From positions 1 through 37,629 of the forward strand of contig JAFDWP010000207.1 of the NCBI GenBank assembly GCA_018268435.1: 37,629 nt of DNA. Reading direction: 5' to 3'. The notes below the pieces were generated by a model that saw only the letters and a list, made by a program, of their open reading frames with translations, was not told the origin of the DNA and ran no database searches. The stretch comes from Actinomycetota bacterium. GTDB taxonomy: Bacteria > Actinomycetota > Actinomycetes > Actinomycetales > Microbacteriaceae. Positions within the stretch are counted from its first letter, which is position 1, and each line of letters starts with the position of its first letter. Below, in pieces: positions 7,756 to 14,886 of the stretch. The position numbers and the translations under genes were made by a program.

Positions 7756-9129
7756 ATGAGTTTTGGAGGACACGGCGATCCTGCCGCGCAGCGCCCCGCC
7801 TCGCGTCCGTCCGCATCGCAGCCGCAGGACGTCCCCCGGCAGCCCTCCGCGCCGCAGTCGCCGTCGTACGCGCAGCCGCAGTACGCGCAACCGCCGCAGC
7901 CGCAGTACGTGCAGCCGCAGAGCCATCCGCAGACGGCATCGACGCCGGTCTCGCCGGTGTACGCCTCGGTGCTCGCGCGGCGCCCGGAGCATCACGCCGC
8001 CGCCGCGTATGACGCGTACACGCCGCCCGCACCCGCACAGGCGGTGCCCGCGCTGCCGGTGCCGTCGGCGAAAGGGCGGCACGCGTCGGTCTGGGCGTTC
8101 GGCGCGCTGGGCTTCGTGATGCTCGGACTCATCGCCTACTTCGTGTGGGCGCTCGGGCCGGCCGCCTCGCTCGCGGGCATGCTGCTTGCGCTCGTGCCAC
8201 TCACGATCGTCTTCTTCGGAGCGTTCTTCATCGACCGCTGGGAGCCGGAGCCGAAGTCGGTCGTCGCGTTCGCGATCGCGTGGGGCGCGATCGCCTCGGT
8301 CGGACTGGCACTGCTCGTCGACCTGCTGCTGACGCTGCTGTTCGGACAGCGCGACGACGCCCTGTCCGCCGTGATCCAGGCGCCGCTCGTCGAGGAGACG
8401 GCCAAGGGCCTCGGCGTGTTCCTCGTCTTCGTGATGGCGCGACGCACCTTCGACGGCCCGGTCGACGGCATCGTGTACGGGGCGTTCGTCGGAGCCGGGT
8501 TCGCCTTCACGGAGAACATCCAGTACTTCGCGATCAGCCTCATCGAGGGCGGGGCCTCCGATCTCACGTTCACGTTCGTGCTGCGCGGGCTCATGTCCCC
8601 CTTCGCGCACGCCATGTTCACCTCCGTGACGGGATTCGCGATCGGCCTCGCCGCGCGCCGCGGCGCCTCGGCCGGACGCGCGCTGGGCTTCGGTGCCGTG
8701 GGGCTCATCGGGGCGATGGCGCTGCACGCGCTGTGGAACGGCTCGTCGATGATCGGCAACTTCTTCGTGCTGTACTTCGTGCTGCAGGTGCCGCTGTTCA
8801 TCGGCTTCATCGTCGCGATCATCCTGCTGCGCAAGGAGGAGGCCCGCCTGACCTACGCCCGACTGGGCGACTACGCGACCGCGGGCTGGTTCACTCCACA
8901 GGAGGTGTCCATGCTGGCGACGCCCGCGGGGCGGCGGGCCGGGATGCAATGGGCCGCCGGCCTGCGGGGTGATCGGCGCCGGATCATGCGCGGCTTCATC
9001 AAGGACGCGACCACGCTCGCCTCGGTGCGCCAGCGCATCATCACCGGGAGGGATCCGCTGGCCACGCAGGACGAGCAGACGCTGCTGCATCGCACGCACG
9101 CCGCCCGGGATGCGCTGCTGGCGGTCTGA
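7756..9129 (+). CDS. PrsW-family intramembrane metalloprotease
   Basis: A 457-residue membrane protein. Residues 1-105 are a Pro/Gln-rich, low-complexity cytosolic region with PQYAQP-like repeats. About eight hydrophobic segments follow, between residues 110 and 355, and then a basic cytosolic tail. The PrsW catalytic motifs are present: EETAK (Glu213, Glu214), FAFTENIQYF, HAMFTS and HALWNG, which supply the acidic and histidine metal ligands. PrsW of Bacillus subtilis cleaves the anti-sigma factor RsiW at site 1. The target here is unknown, since no anti-sigma factor is nearby. The Pro/Gln-rich head may mediate protein contacts; that is inference. Confidence 0.85.
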   Translation: MSFGGHGDPAAQRPASRPSASQPQDVPRQPSAPQSPSYAQPQYAQPPQPQYVQPQSHPQTASTPVSPVYASVLARRPEHHAAAAYDAYTPPAPAQAVPALPVPSAKGRHASVWAFGALGFVMLGLIAYFVWALGPAASLAGMLLALVPLTIVFFGAFFIDRWEPEPKSVVAFAIAWGAIASVGLALLVDLLLTLLFGQRDDALSAVIQAPLVEETAKGLGVFLVFVMARRTFDGPVDGIVYGAFVGAGFAFTENIQYFAISLIEGGASDLTFTFVLRGLMSPFAHAMFTSVTGFAIGLAARRGASAGRALGFGAVGLIGAMALHALWNGSSMIGNFFVLYFVLQVPLFIGFIVAIILLRKEEARLTYARLGDYATAGWFTPQEVSMLATPAGRRAGMQWAAGLRGDRRRIMRGFIKDATTLASVRQRIITGRDPLATQDEQTLLHRTHAARDALLAV

Positions 9130-9134
9130 GCAAG

Positions 9135-9185
9135 ACTCAGCGCCCGGTGCTGCGGCGATGCCTGCAAGTCCTCCGGGCGCTGAGT
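9135..9185. terminator. 13-bp inverted repeat after the PrsW-type gene, possible terminator
   Basis: ACTCAGCGCCCGG (9135-9147) pairs perfectly with CCGGGCGCTGAGT (9173-9185) around a 25-nt loop. It begins 5 bp after the stop codon. There is no T run, and the long loop makes simple intrinsic termination less certain. Confidence 0.5.
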
Positions 9186-9187
9186 TG

Positions 9188-9201
9188 GTCTGAATTCAGA
9201 C
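9188..9201. promoter_or_regulatory. 14-bp perfect palindrome, candidate operator
   Basis: GTCTGAATTCAGAC is a perfect palindrome between the hairpin and the FKBP gene, about 120 bp before that gene's start. Its AT-rich centre stands out in GC-rich DNA. No regulator is known for it. Confidence 0.35.
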
Positions 9202-9286
9202 TGCACCCGACGTGCGGCGATGTCAAGGATCCGGTGTGTGCCGACGCAGGGAACCGGCCTGTTCGCCGTCGGCGCAGTGCCTCACG

Positions 9287-9316
9287 TTGACCCCGCCCCG
9301 CGCCCTCGGGTTGGAT
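9287..9316 (+). promoter_or_regulatory. promoter of the FKBP gene
   Basis: TTGACC (9287-9292) and TTGGAT (9311-9316) are separated by 18 bp. The -10 hexamer ends 6 nt before the ATG at 9323, again predicting a leaderless mRNA. It is the most complete promoter of the leaderless group. Confidence 0.6.
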
Positions 9317-9322
9317 GGACGC

Positions 9323-9691
9323 ATGACTGAGCGCACCAAGCCCGAGTTCGACGCCCCCACCGGCCCCGCTCCCACGGAGCTCGTGATCCGCGACATCATC
9401 GAGGGAACCGGCGACGAGGCAAAGCCCGGCGACACCGTGACCGTGCACTACGCCGGAGTCGAGCACGACACCGGTGAGGAGTTCGACTCCTCGTGGGGCC
9501 GCGGCGAGACCATCCAGTTCCCGCTGCGCGGCCTGATCCAGGGCTGGCAGGAGGGCATCCCCGGCATGAAGGTCGGCGGCCGCCGCGAGCTCATCATCCC
9601 GCCGCACCTCGGTTACGGACCCGCCGGATCCGGTCACTTCCTCGGAGGCAAGACCCTCATCTTCATCATCGATCTCGTCGCCGTCGGCTGA
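9323..9691 (+). CDS. FKBP-type peptidyl-prolyl cis-trans isomerase
   Basis: A 122-residue single-domain FKBP. Hallmarks are KPGDTVTVHYAGV, GEEFDSSWGRG, LRGLIQGWQEGIPGMKVGGRREL, the pocket segment IIPPHLGYG, and a closing LIFIIDLVAV strand. It catalyses prolyl isomerisation in protein folding. With no signal peptide or lipobox it should be cytosolic. The ATG at 9323 follows the promoter directly. It is followed by a hairpin terminator. Confidence 0.93.
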   Translation: MTERTKPEFDAPTGPAPTELVIRDIIEGTGDEAKPGDTVTVHYAGVEHDTGEEFDSSWGRGETIQFPLRGLIQGWQEGIPGMKVGGRRELIIPPHLGYGPAGSGHFLGGKTLIFIIDLVAVG

Positions 9692-9705
9692 CCGATCGCA
9701 CCGAG

Positions 9706-9728
9706 GGCCCCGTCGTCGACGGGGCCTT
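9706..9728 (+). terminator. hairpin terminator after the FKBP gene
   Basis: GGCCCCGTC (9706-9714) pairs with GACGGGGCC (9718-9726) across a GTC loop and is followed by TT. It begins 14 bp after the FKBP stop codon. Confidence 0.75.
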
Positions 9729-9774
9729 CGTCGTGTCGGCCGCCCTTCGCGAAAATAATCCGGGGAATCGGGAA

Positions 9775-9792
9775 TGCATTCACCTGAATGCA
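9775..9792. promoter_or_regulatory. inverted repeat TGCATTC-N4-GAATGCA, candidate operator of the YceI gene
   Basis: Two perfect 7-bp arms flank ACCT, about 60 bp before the YceI start. The size and AT-rich arms suit a dimeric winged-helix repressor such as a MarR-family protein. No such regulator is encoded nearby, so the assignment is inference. Confidence 0.5.
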
Positions 9793-9852
9793 GGTTGGAC
9801 TCTCATGTCGCCTCCGGGCGGCTCCCAAGAACACTTCCGACGAGGAGCACTC

Positions 9853-10401
9853 ATGACCATCGACATCCCCGGCTACCGCAGCGGCACCTGGAACCTCGAC
9901 CCCGCACACAGCGAGGTCACCTTCAGCGTGCGTCACATGATGATCTCGAAGGTGCGCGGCACGTTCGGCGTGAAGAGCGCCACCCTCGTCGCCCCGGAGA
10001 ACCCGCTCGAGGCGCGCGTCGAGGCGAGCGTCGACGTGACCTCGCTCGACACCGGCGACGCCGGCCGCAACGGCCACCTGATGTCGGCCGACTTCTTCGA
10101 CGTCGAGAAGTACCCGACCATGGAGTTCGCCTCCACGGGCGCCCGCCTCGAGGACGGCGACTTCTACGTCGACGGCGACCTCACCATCCACGGCGTCACC
10201 AAGCCGGTCACGTTCGAGCTCGACTTCGGCGGCTTCGGATCCGACCCGTACGGCAACTACAAGGCCGGCGCATCGGCCAAGGCCGTCATCAACCGCGAGG
10301 ACTTCGGGCTCACCTGGAACGCGGCGCTGGAGACCGGCGGCGTGCTCGTCGGCAAGGACGTGACCATCACACTCGACCTGCAGGGCGCTCTCGCGGCCTG
10401 A
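9853..10401 (+). CDS. YceI family protein
   Basis: A 182-residue YceI domain protein, a lipocalin-like beta-barrel that binds polyisoprenoid-type lipids in known members. Typical pieces are GTWNLDPAHSEVTFSVRHMM near the start, VRGTFG, MSADFFDVEKYPTMEFAST, LTIHGVTKPVTFEL and INREDFGLTWN. There is no signal peptide, as in many actinobacterial members, which are thought to be cytosolic. The ATG at 9853 follows GAGGAGCAC, which holds a ribosome-binding site. An 18-bp inverted repeat upstream suggests repressor control. The exact role is not known; stress or lipid-cofactor handling is often proposed. Confidence 0.88.
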   Translation: MTIDIPGYRSGTWNLDPAHSEVTFSVRHMMISKVRGTFGVKSATLVAPENPLEARVEASVDVTSLDTGDAGRNGHLMSADFFDVEKYPTMEFASTGARLEDGDFYVDGDLTIHGVTKPVTFELDFGGFGSDPYGNYKAGASAKAVINREDFGLTWNAALETGGVLVGKDVTITLDLQGALAA

Positions 10402-10410
10402 TCCCCCTCT

Positions 10411-10450
10411 CGCCGAAGGGCGGGCGCCGCATGGCGCCCGCCCTTCGGCG
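10411..10450. terminator. 18-bp-stem bidirectional terminator
   Basis: The arm at 10411-10428 (CGCCGAAGGGCGGGCGCC) is perfectly complementary to 10433-10450 around a GCAT loop. It separates the convergent YceI and DNA glycosylase genes. Confidence 0.8.
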
Positions 10451-10481
10451 TCCCACGTACCGCCTCCACCCGGCCGCGGCC

Positions 10482-11375
10482 TCAGGCCGCGTTGTGGGCG
10501 CCGAGCCGGGATCCGACCGCGCGCAGGGCCACCGCCGCCCACGTGCGGAACGGGCGCCAGGCCTCGGCGATCTCCGCCAGCTCGGCGTCGCCAGGGGCGT
10601 GGTCCAGCCCGTACAGGGCCTCGACTGCGGCACGCGTGTGCTCCTCCTGGGTCGACAGCACATCGGCGAGACCGCAGGCGCGGATCACGATCAGGGCGCT
10701 GTAGAAGGGGCCGATGCCGGGCAGTCGCTGCATCTCCAGCATCGCATCGGTCGGCGTCATCGCCACCAGTCGACGCACGTCGAGCATGCCGTCCAGTGCC
10801 GCGCGCGCGATCGCGTGCAGGCGCGGGATCCGATCCGCCGGGAGTCCGGGGAACGCCTCCAGCTCGAGCAGCTGCGCGGGCAGCGGCAGTGCGGCCTCGC
10901 CGCGCCCGGCGAGCTCGAAGACCGCGCCGTGCTGCTCGGAGAGCCGTCGTCGCAGCACGATGCCCTGTCGGCGGGCGCGACGGGCGGACAGCACGGCCCA
11001 CACCGCGGCCTCGTACGGACTGGAGAAGTTCGAGGGGCGGAAGCCCGGCGCGGCCTCGTGCACACGGGCGAGCACCGGATCCGCCGCGCACACCGCCGCC
11101 CACGCGTCCCCGTCGTGATCGGCGGACACGATCCGGGCGACCTGTGCGGCGATCGCGGCGAGATCGCCGTCGCCCTGCACGGTCAGCGCGAGCGCGTCGT
11201 CCGTCTGGCGTACCTCGACACCGACCTGCGCGTCCAGCGCATCGGTGCAGAATGCCAGCCGCATGACGCCGTCGAAGGCGGACTCGTCGCGGTGGCCGAA
11301 CCCCATGAGTGCGACCTCGCCGAGGTCGTACGGCCCCACGAGGGGCAGCGTGATGGTGCGAACAGGAGTGCTCAT
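10482..11375 (-). CDS. DNA-3-methyladenine glycosylase-like HhH-GPD protein
   Basis: A 297-residue protein of the AlkA/HhH-GPD superfamily. It has an AlkA-like N-terminal domain followed by the helix-hairpin-helix LPGIGPF (218-224). Such enzymes remove alkylated bases from DNA in base-excision repair. In E. coli AlkA the helix after the hairpin carries an Asp-Asp pair with the catalytic Asp. Gapless alignment here gives Gln243-Glu244, so the catalytic Asp is apparently replaced. Related actinobacterial proteins may share this, so the protein may be a variant or inactive. The ATG at 11375 has CAGAGT 6 nt upstream. It lies 57 bp after the MFS gene on the same strand and may also be read from that promoter. 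Confidence 0.75.
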   Translation of the reverse strand: MSTPVRTITLPLVGPYDLGEVALMGFGHRDESAFDGVMRLAFCTDALDAQVGVEVRQTDDALALTVQGDGDLAAIAAQVARIVSADHDGDAWAAVCAADPVLARVHEAAPGFRPSNFSSPYEAAVWAVLSARRARRQGIVLRRRLSEQHGAVFELAGRGEAALPLPAQLLELEAFPGLPADRIPRLHAIARAALDGMLDVRRLVAMTPTDAMLEMQRLPGIGPFYSALIVIRACGLADVLSTQEEHTRAAVEALYGLDHAPGDAELAEIAEAWRPFRTWAAVALRAVGSRLGAHNAA

Positions 11376-11381
11376 GCGGAC

Positions 11382-11387
11382 ACTCTG
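11382..11387 (-). promoter_or_regulatory. -10-like element CAGAGT for the DNA glycosylase gene
   Basis: On the reverse strand CAGAGT is followed by GTCCGC and ATG, the 6-nt spacing seen at other leaderless genes here. It deviates from TANNNT in its first base, so it may be a weak internal promoter. Confidence 0.35.
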
Positions 11388-11432
11388 CTCCCGGCCGGGG
11401 ACATTCGTCGCGGCTTGCGGAGCCCCGGGTGC

Positions 11433-12722
11433 TCAGGGCTGCGGATCCTCCGCGTCATAGGCGCGGAAGCGCGGGCTGAGGCGCATGAGCACGGCGACCA
11501 GGCCGATCACGAGCAGGCCGCCGAGCAGCGGCGGGAACCACAGGGCGGTGAGCGAAGCCAGCACGCCGGCGTAGAGGGCGCCGAGGCGCGGTCCGCCCGC
11601 GACGACGATCACGAACACGCCCTGCAGCCGGCCGCGCATGGTGTCGGGCACCGCGGCCTGCATCATCGTGTTGCGGTAGATCGCGCTGACGTTGTCGGCC
11701 GCCCCGGAGAGCGCGAGTGCGATGCAGGCGAGCACGATGAGCGTCGCGTCGGGGGACGACGACGACGCGGACGAGCCTGCGGGGCGCAGCGCGCCCACCA
11801 CGAGCACCACGCCGAACAGCACGATCATGGCGCCGTAGAGCTGCACGGCGCGGGCGATGCCGCGACCATGCCAGCGGTAGTGCACGACGCGTCCGGAGAA
11901 CAGGCTGGACAGGAACGCCCCGACCGCCACGGCGGCGGTGAGCAGGCCGGTCGTGACCGCTCCGCCGCCGAGGATCACGGTGCCGAGCGCGGGGAACAGC
12001 GCCAGCGGCTGGCCGAAGGTCATCGCGCAGATGTCGAGGATGTACTGCATGCGGATGTTGCCCGCCCGCCGCAGGAAGCGCCATCCGTCTGCGAGCGAGG
12101 CGAGCCCGGGCCGGACGACCTCGCCCTCCGGCTTGAGCGCGGGCAGCGTCCACAGGCCGAGGAACATCGACAGCATCAGGACCACGTCGATCGTGTAGGT
12201 CCATCCGTAGCCGGTGAGCGCCACGAGGATCCCGGCGAGGGCCGGACCCGCCATCACCGTCATGCCGAAGGCGATGCCGTTGAGCGCCGAGGCCGGGGCG
12301 AGCAGCTCGCGGGGGAGCAGCCGCGGCACGATCGCGGTGCGGGTGGCGAAGCCGACGGAGTTCGCAGCGGCGATGACCATGCTGAGCGCATACAGCCACC
12401 AGATCGTCTCGGAGTGCGTCCAGGTCAGGGTCGCCAGCAGCGCGGTCGCCGCGAAGGCGACGACGGCGGCGATGAGCGCCACCCGGCGCCGGTCGAAGGC
12501 ATCGGCGAGCATGCCGCCGTAGAGCCCGGCGAGGATCATCGGCAGGAGCCCGGCCACCGCGATCATAGACACGGCGAACGTGCTCCGGGTGAGGTCGAAC
12601 ACGTGCAGCATCACCGTGACCACGGTGAGCTGGCCGCCGATGCCGCTGAGGGTGGAGCCGACCCACATCCGGGCGAAGGCCGGAGAACGCCGGAACGGGC
12701 TCAGGTCGATCAGATGTCTCAC
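11433..12722 (-). CDS. MFS transporter
   Basis: A 429-residue major facilitator protein with about twelve hydrophobic segments. It begins [28 protein letters not shown], typical of the MFS_3/enterobactin-exporter-like branch found in actinobacteria. The cytosolic loop [15 protein letters not shown] matches the MFS signature between helices 2 and 3. The frame extends further upstream, but the GTG at 12722 is chosen because TACGCT lies exactly 6 nt before it and because the longer N-terminus is Arg-rich and would overlap the rpsO promoter. It is an efflux pump of unknown substrate, perhaps in an operon with the DNA glycosylase. Confidence 0.82.
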   Translation of the reverse strand: MRHLIDLSPFRRSPAFARMWVGSTLSGIGGQLTVVTVMLHVFDLTRSTFAVSMIAVAGLLPMILAGLYGGMLADAFDRRRVALIAAVVAFAATALLATLTWTHSETIWWLYALSMVIAAANSVGFATRTAIVPRLLPRELLAPASALNGIAFGMTVMAGPALAGILVALTGYGWTYTIDVVLMLSMFLGLWTLPALKPEGEVVRPGLASLADGWRFLRRAGNIRMQYILDICAMTFGQPLALFPALGTVILGGGAVTTGLLTAAVAVGAFLSSLFSGRVVHYRWHGRGIARAVQLYGAMIVLFGVVLVVGALRPAGSSASSSSPDATLIVLACIALALSGAADNVSAIYRNTMMQAAVPDTMRGRLQGVFVIVVAGGPRLGALYAGVLASLTALWFPPLLGGLLVIGLVAVLMRLSPRFRAYDAEDPQP

Positions 12723-12728
12723 CTGTCG

Positions 12729-12734
12729 AGCGTA
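12729..12734 (-). promoter_or_regulatory. -10 element TACGCT for the MFS gene
   Basis: On the reverse strand TACGCT is followed by CGACAG and the GTG at 12722. The 6-nt gap matches six other genes in this region and fixes the start codon. Confidence 0.55.
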
Positions 12735-12791
12735 TCGGCGCCCGGGGCGGCCGCGGATCCGGGCCCGGCGCACGGACCCTCCCGGTGCTGA

Positions 12792-12886
12792 TAGACTTGT
12801 GCGGTTGCCGTTCGATCGGCCGCGGAGAAAGAGAGCCCACGCATCAGGCGTCGGGCACCGCGCAGCAAAGAGGAAGGGGATCACCT
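12792..12886 (+). promoter_or_regulatory. rpsO -10 element and 5' leader
   Basis: TAGACT (12792-12797) is a plausible -10 box and would give a leader of about 83 nt ending in a purine-rich AGAGGAAGGGG ribosome-binding site. S15 proteins often repress their own mRNA by binding the leader. A leader of this length could hold such a structure, but I could not identify one with confidence. Confidence 0.45.
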
Positions 12887-13156
12887 ATGGCACTGGATGC
12901 AGACGTCAAGAAGGCGATCATCGAAGAGTACGCGACGCACCCCGGTGACACCGGATCCCCCGAGGTGCAGGTTGCGATGCTGACGCAGCGCATCAAGGAC
13001 CTCACCGAGCACCTCAAGGAGCACAAGCACGACCACCACTCGCGTCGTGGCCTGTTCCTGCTCGTCGGTCAGCGTCGTCGTCTGCTCGGCTACCTCCAGG
13101 ATGTCGACATCGAGCGCTACCGCTCGCTGATCGAGCGTCTGGGGCTCCGCCGCTAA
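12887..13156 (+). CDS. rpsO: 30S ribosomal protein S15
   Basis: An 89-residue S15 protein of full usual length. Family hallmarks are [35 protein letters not shown], and [11 protein letters not shown]. It binds 16S rRNA early in small-subunit assembly. The ATG follows a strong AGAGGAAGGGG site. In most bacteria rpsO is followed by pnp (polynucleotide phosphorylase); here it is followed by its own terminator and then a catabolic gene cluster. Confidence 0.98.
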   Translation: MALDADVKKAIIEEYATHPGDTGSPEVQVAMLTQRIKDLTEHLKEHKHDHHSRRGLFLLVGQRRRLLGYLQDVDIERYRSLIERLGLRR

Positions 13157-13194
13157 GCAGCGCAGCCGCGTACAATCGCGCGAAACATTCTTGC

Positions 13195-13225
13195 GAGGCC
13201 CGTCCCACGGTGTGGGGCGGGCCTC
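13195..13225 (+). terminator. rpsO terminator
   Basis: A 13-bp stem, GAGGCCCGTCCCA (13195-13207) with TGGGGCGGGCCTC (13213-13225), contains one G-T wobble and a 5-nt loop. It begins 39 bp after the rpsO stop and marks the end of the housekeeping region. Confidence 0.8.
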
Positions 13226-13333
13226 GATCGTCGTCCGGACCGGCGATCCGCGATGACCCGTGCGACGCCGTGTCGGAGCGCACCCTGCGAGATTCCGACT
13301 CCATGCGGCTGAATGACGCGCGCCCGGATTGAT

Positions 13334-13347
13334 TGACTGGCGCCAGT
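13334..13347 (+). promoter_or_regulatory. possible -35 box and 12-bp palindrome before the first island operon
   Basis: TTGACT (13334-13339) resembles a -35 box and overlaps ACTGGCGCCAGT (13336-13347), a perfect 12-bp palindrome. This would suit a repressor site, but no convincing -10 box is found at normal spacing. Confidence 0.3.
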
Positions 13348-13399
13348 GCCCCACGCGCAAGGGTGGCGGGTCGACGACGACAGGCAGGAAGCGGGAAAC

Positions 13400-14851
13400 A
13401 TGGGTGTGCTCAGCGAGGAGATCTCGGCCGGACGGATCTTCACCGGAACGTGGGTCCCGGCCCACGGCGGCACCACCGACGTCCACGACGTCGCGACGGG
13501 TGCGACCATCGGACGCGTCGGCCTCGGCGACGCCCAGGACGTGGACGCGGCCGGACGCGCCGCTCGTGCGGCCCAGCCGGCGTGGGCCGCAACGCCCCCG
13601 TCCGAGCGCGCCGCGATCCTGTTGCGCGCGGCGGACGCCCTGGAGCGGCTGAGCCGGGACGAGCGCGTCCTGCTGCAGCGCGAGGAGGGTGCGATCGCGG
13701 CGAAGGTCGACGGCGAGATCCACAAGTCCGTCGAGGAGCTCCGCGCCGCGGCCGGTCTCGTCGACCAGCCGTACGGTGATCTGCTACCGCACGAGGACCC
13801 GGCGGTCCTGTCGATGGCCCGCCGCGTCCCGGCCGGTGTCATCGGCGTGATCGCCCCGTGGAACGCACCGATGCTGCTCGCGATGCGGTCGGTTGCTCCG
13901 GCCCTGGCACTGGGCAACGCCGTGATCCTCAAGCCGGACGTGAAGACCGCGGTCTCCGGCGGCACCGCGATCGCCCTCGCGTTCGAGGAGGCGGGCCTGC
14001 CCGAGGGCGTGCTGCACGTCATCCCCGGCGGCCCGGAGACGGGCCAGGCGGTCGTCGCCTCGCCGCACACCGACGTCATCTCGTTCACCGGTTCGACGGC
14101 CGCGGGTCGCCGTGTCGGCGAGGTCGCCGGCGGTCTGCTGAAGAAGGTCGTGCTCGAGCTGGGCGGAAACAACGCGCTCATAGTCCTGGAGGACGCGAAC
14201 CTCGACGAGGCGATCGCCGCCGCGGTGTCCGGATCGCTCCTGCACAACGGTCAGATCTGCATGGCCACAGGGCGTCACCTCGTGCACGAGTCGATCGCCG
14301 ACGAGTTCACGCGCCGCCTGCACGCCGCCGTCGCGGCGCTGCCCTTCGGCGATCCGACGGACGCCGCCACCCGCGTCGGCCCGCTCATCAGCGAGCTGCA
14401 GGCCTCCCGCGTGCAGGAGATCGTGGATGCGGCCGTCGCCGGTGGCGCAGAGGTGCTCACCGGCGGGACTCATGAGGGCCCGTTCTTCCGGCCGACCGTG
14501 CTCGACAAAGTCGTCCCGGGCAACGCCGCGTTCGAGCAGGAGATCTTCGGACCCGTGCTGCCGATCGTCCGCTTCACCGACGACGCGCACGCGATCGAGC
14601 TGGCCAACGCGACCCCCTACGGTCTGTCCGCGGCCATCCACACCGGGGACATGTCGCGCGGCCTCGCGCTCGCGGGCAAGGTGCGCACCGGCATGGTGCA
14701 CATCAATGGCATCACCATCAACGATTCCCCGTACGTCCCCATGGGCGGCATGGGGCAGTCCGGCAACGGCGGCCGCTACGGCGGTCATTGGAACCTCGAC
14801 GAGTTCACCAGCACCCAGTGGGTCACCGCGCGCAGCGTCGCTCGCGGGTGA
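13400..14851 (+). CDS. aldehyde dehydrogenase (benzaldehyde dehydrogenase-like)
   Basis: A 483-residue NAD(P)-dependent aldehyde dehydrogenase. Visible motifs are APWN (Asn155), LKPD (Lys178), FTGSTAAG (229-236), ELGGNN (Glu253) and NGQICMATGR (catalytic Cys287). The wording resembles benzaldehyde or salicylaldehyde-type dehydrogenases, so it probably oxidises an aromatic aldehyde to the acid. The ATG at 13400 is chosen for the AGGAAG/GGGAAA site upstream. It is first in an operon with a P450 (35 bp) and an alcohol dehydrogenase. A gapless paralogue lies at 31451-32902. The precise aldehyde is unknown. Confidence 0.88.
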   Translation: MGVLSEEISAGRIFTGTWVPAHGGTTDVHDVATGATIGRVGLGDAQDVDAAGRAARAAQPAWAATPPSERAAILLRAADALERLSRDERVLLQREEGAIAAKVDGEIHKSVEELRAAAGLVDQPYGDLLPHEDPAVLSMARRVPAGVIGVIAPWNAPMLLAMRSVAPALALGNAVILKPDVKTAVSGGTAIALAFEEAGLPEGVLHVIPGGPETGQAVVASPHTDVISFTGSTAAGRRVGEVAGGLLKKVVLELGGNNALIVLEDANLDEAIAAAVSGSLLHNGQICMATGRHLVHESIADEFTRRLHAAVAALPFGDPTDAATRVGPLISELQASRVQEIVDAAVAGGAEVLTGGTHEGPFFRPTVLDKVVPGNAAFEQEIFGPVLPIVRFTDDAHAIELANATPYGLSAAIHTGDMSRGLALAGKVRTGMVHINGITINDSPYVPMGGMGQSGNGGRYGGHWNLDEFTSTQWVTARSVARG

Positions 14852-14886
14852 CCGCCCCGGCAACACCCGAAGAACGGAGCACCACC

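Noticed and set aside
9774-12791. Open frame of about 1005 codons on the forward strand opposite the glycosylase and MFS genes
   Set aside because: Composition is His/Arg/Glu-rich nonsense and it covers three genes with solid homology.
11433-12884. Longer MFS start at 12884
   Set aside because: The extra 54 residues are Arg/Pro-rich without a membrane segment and would overlap the rpsO promoter and leader; the GTG at 12722 has a well-placed -10 hexamer.
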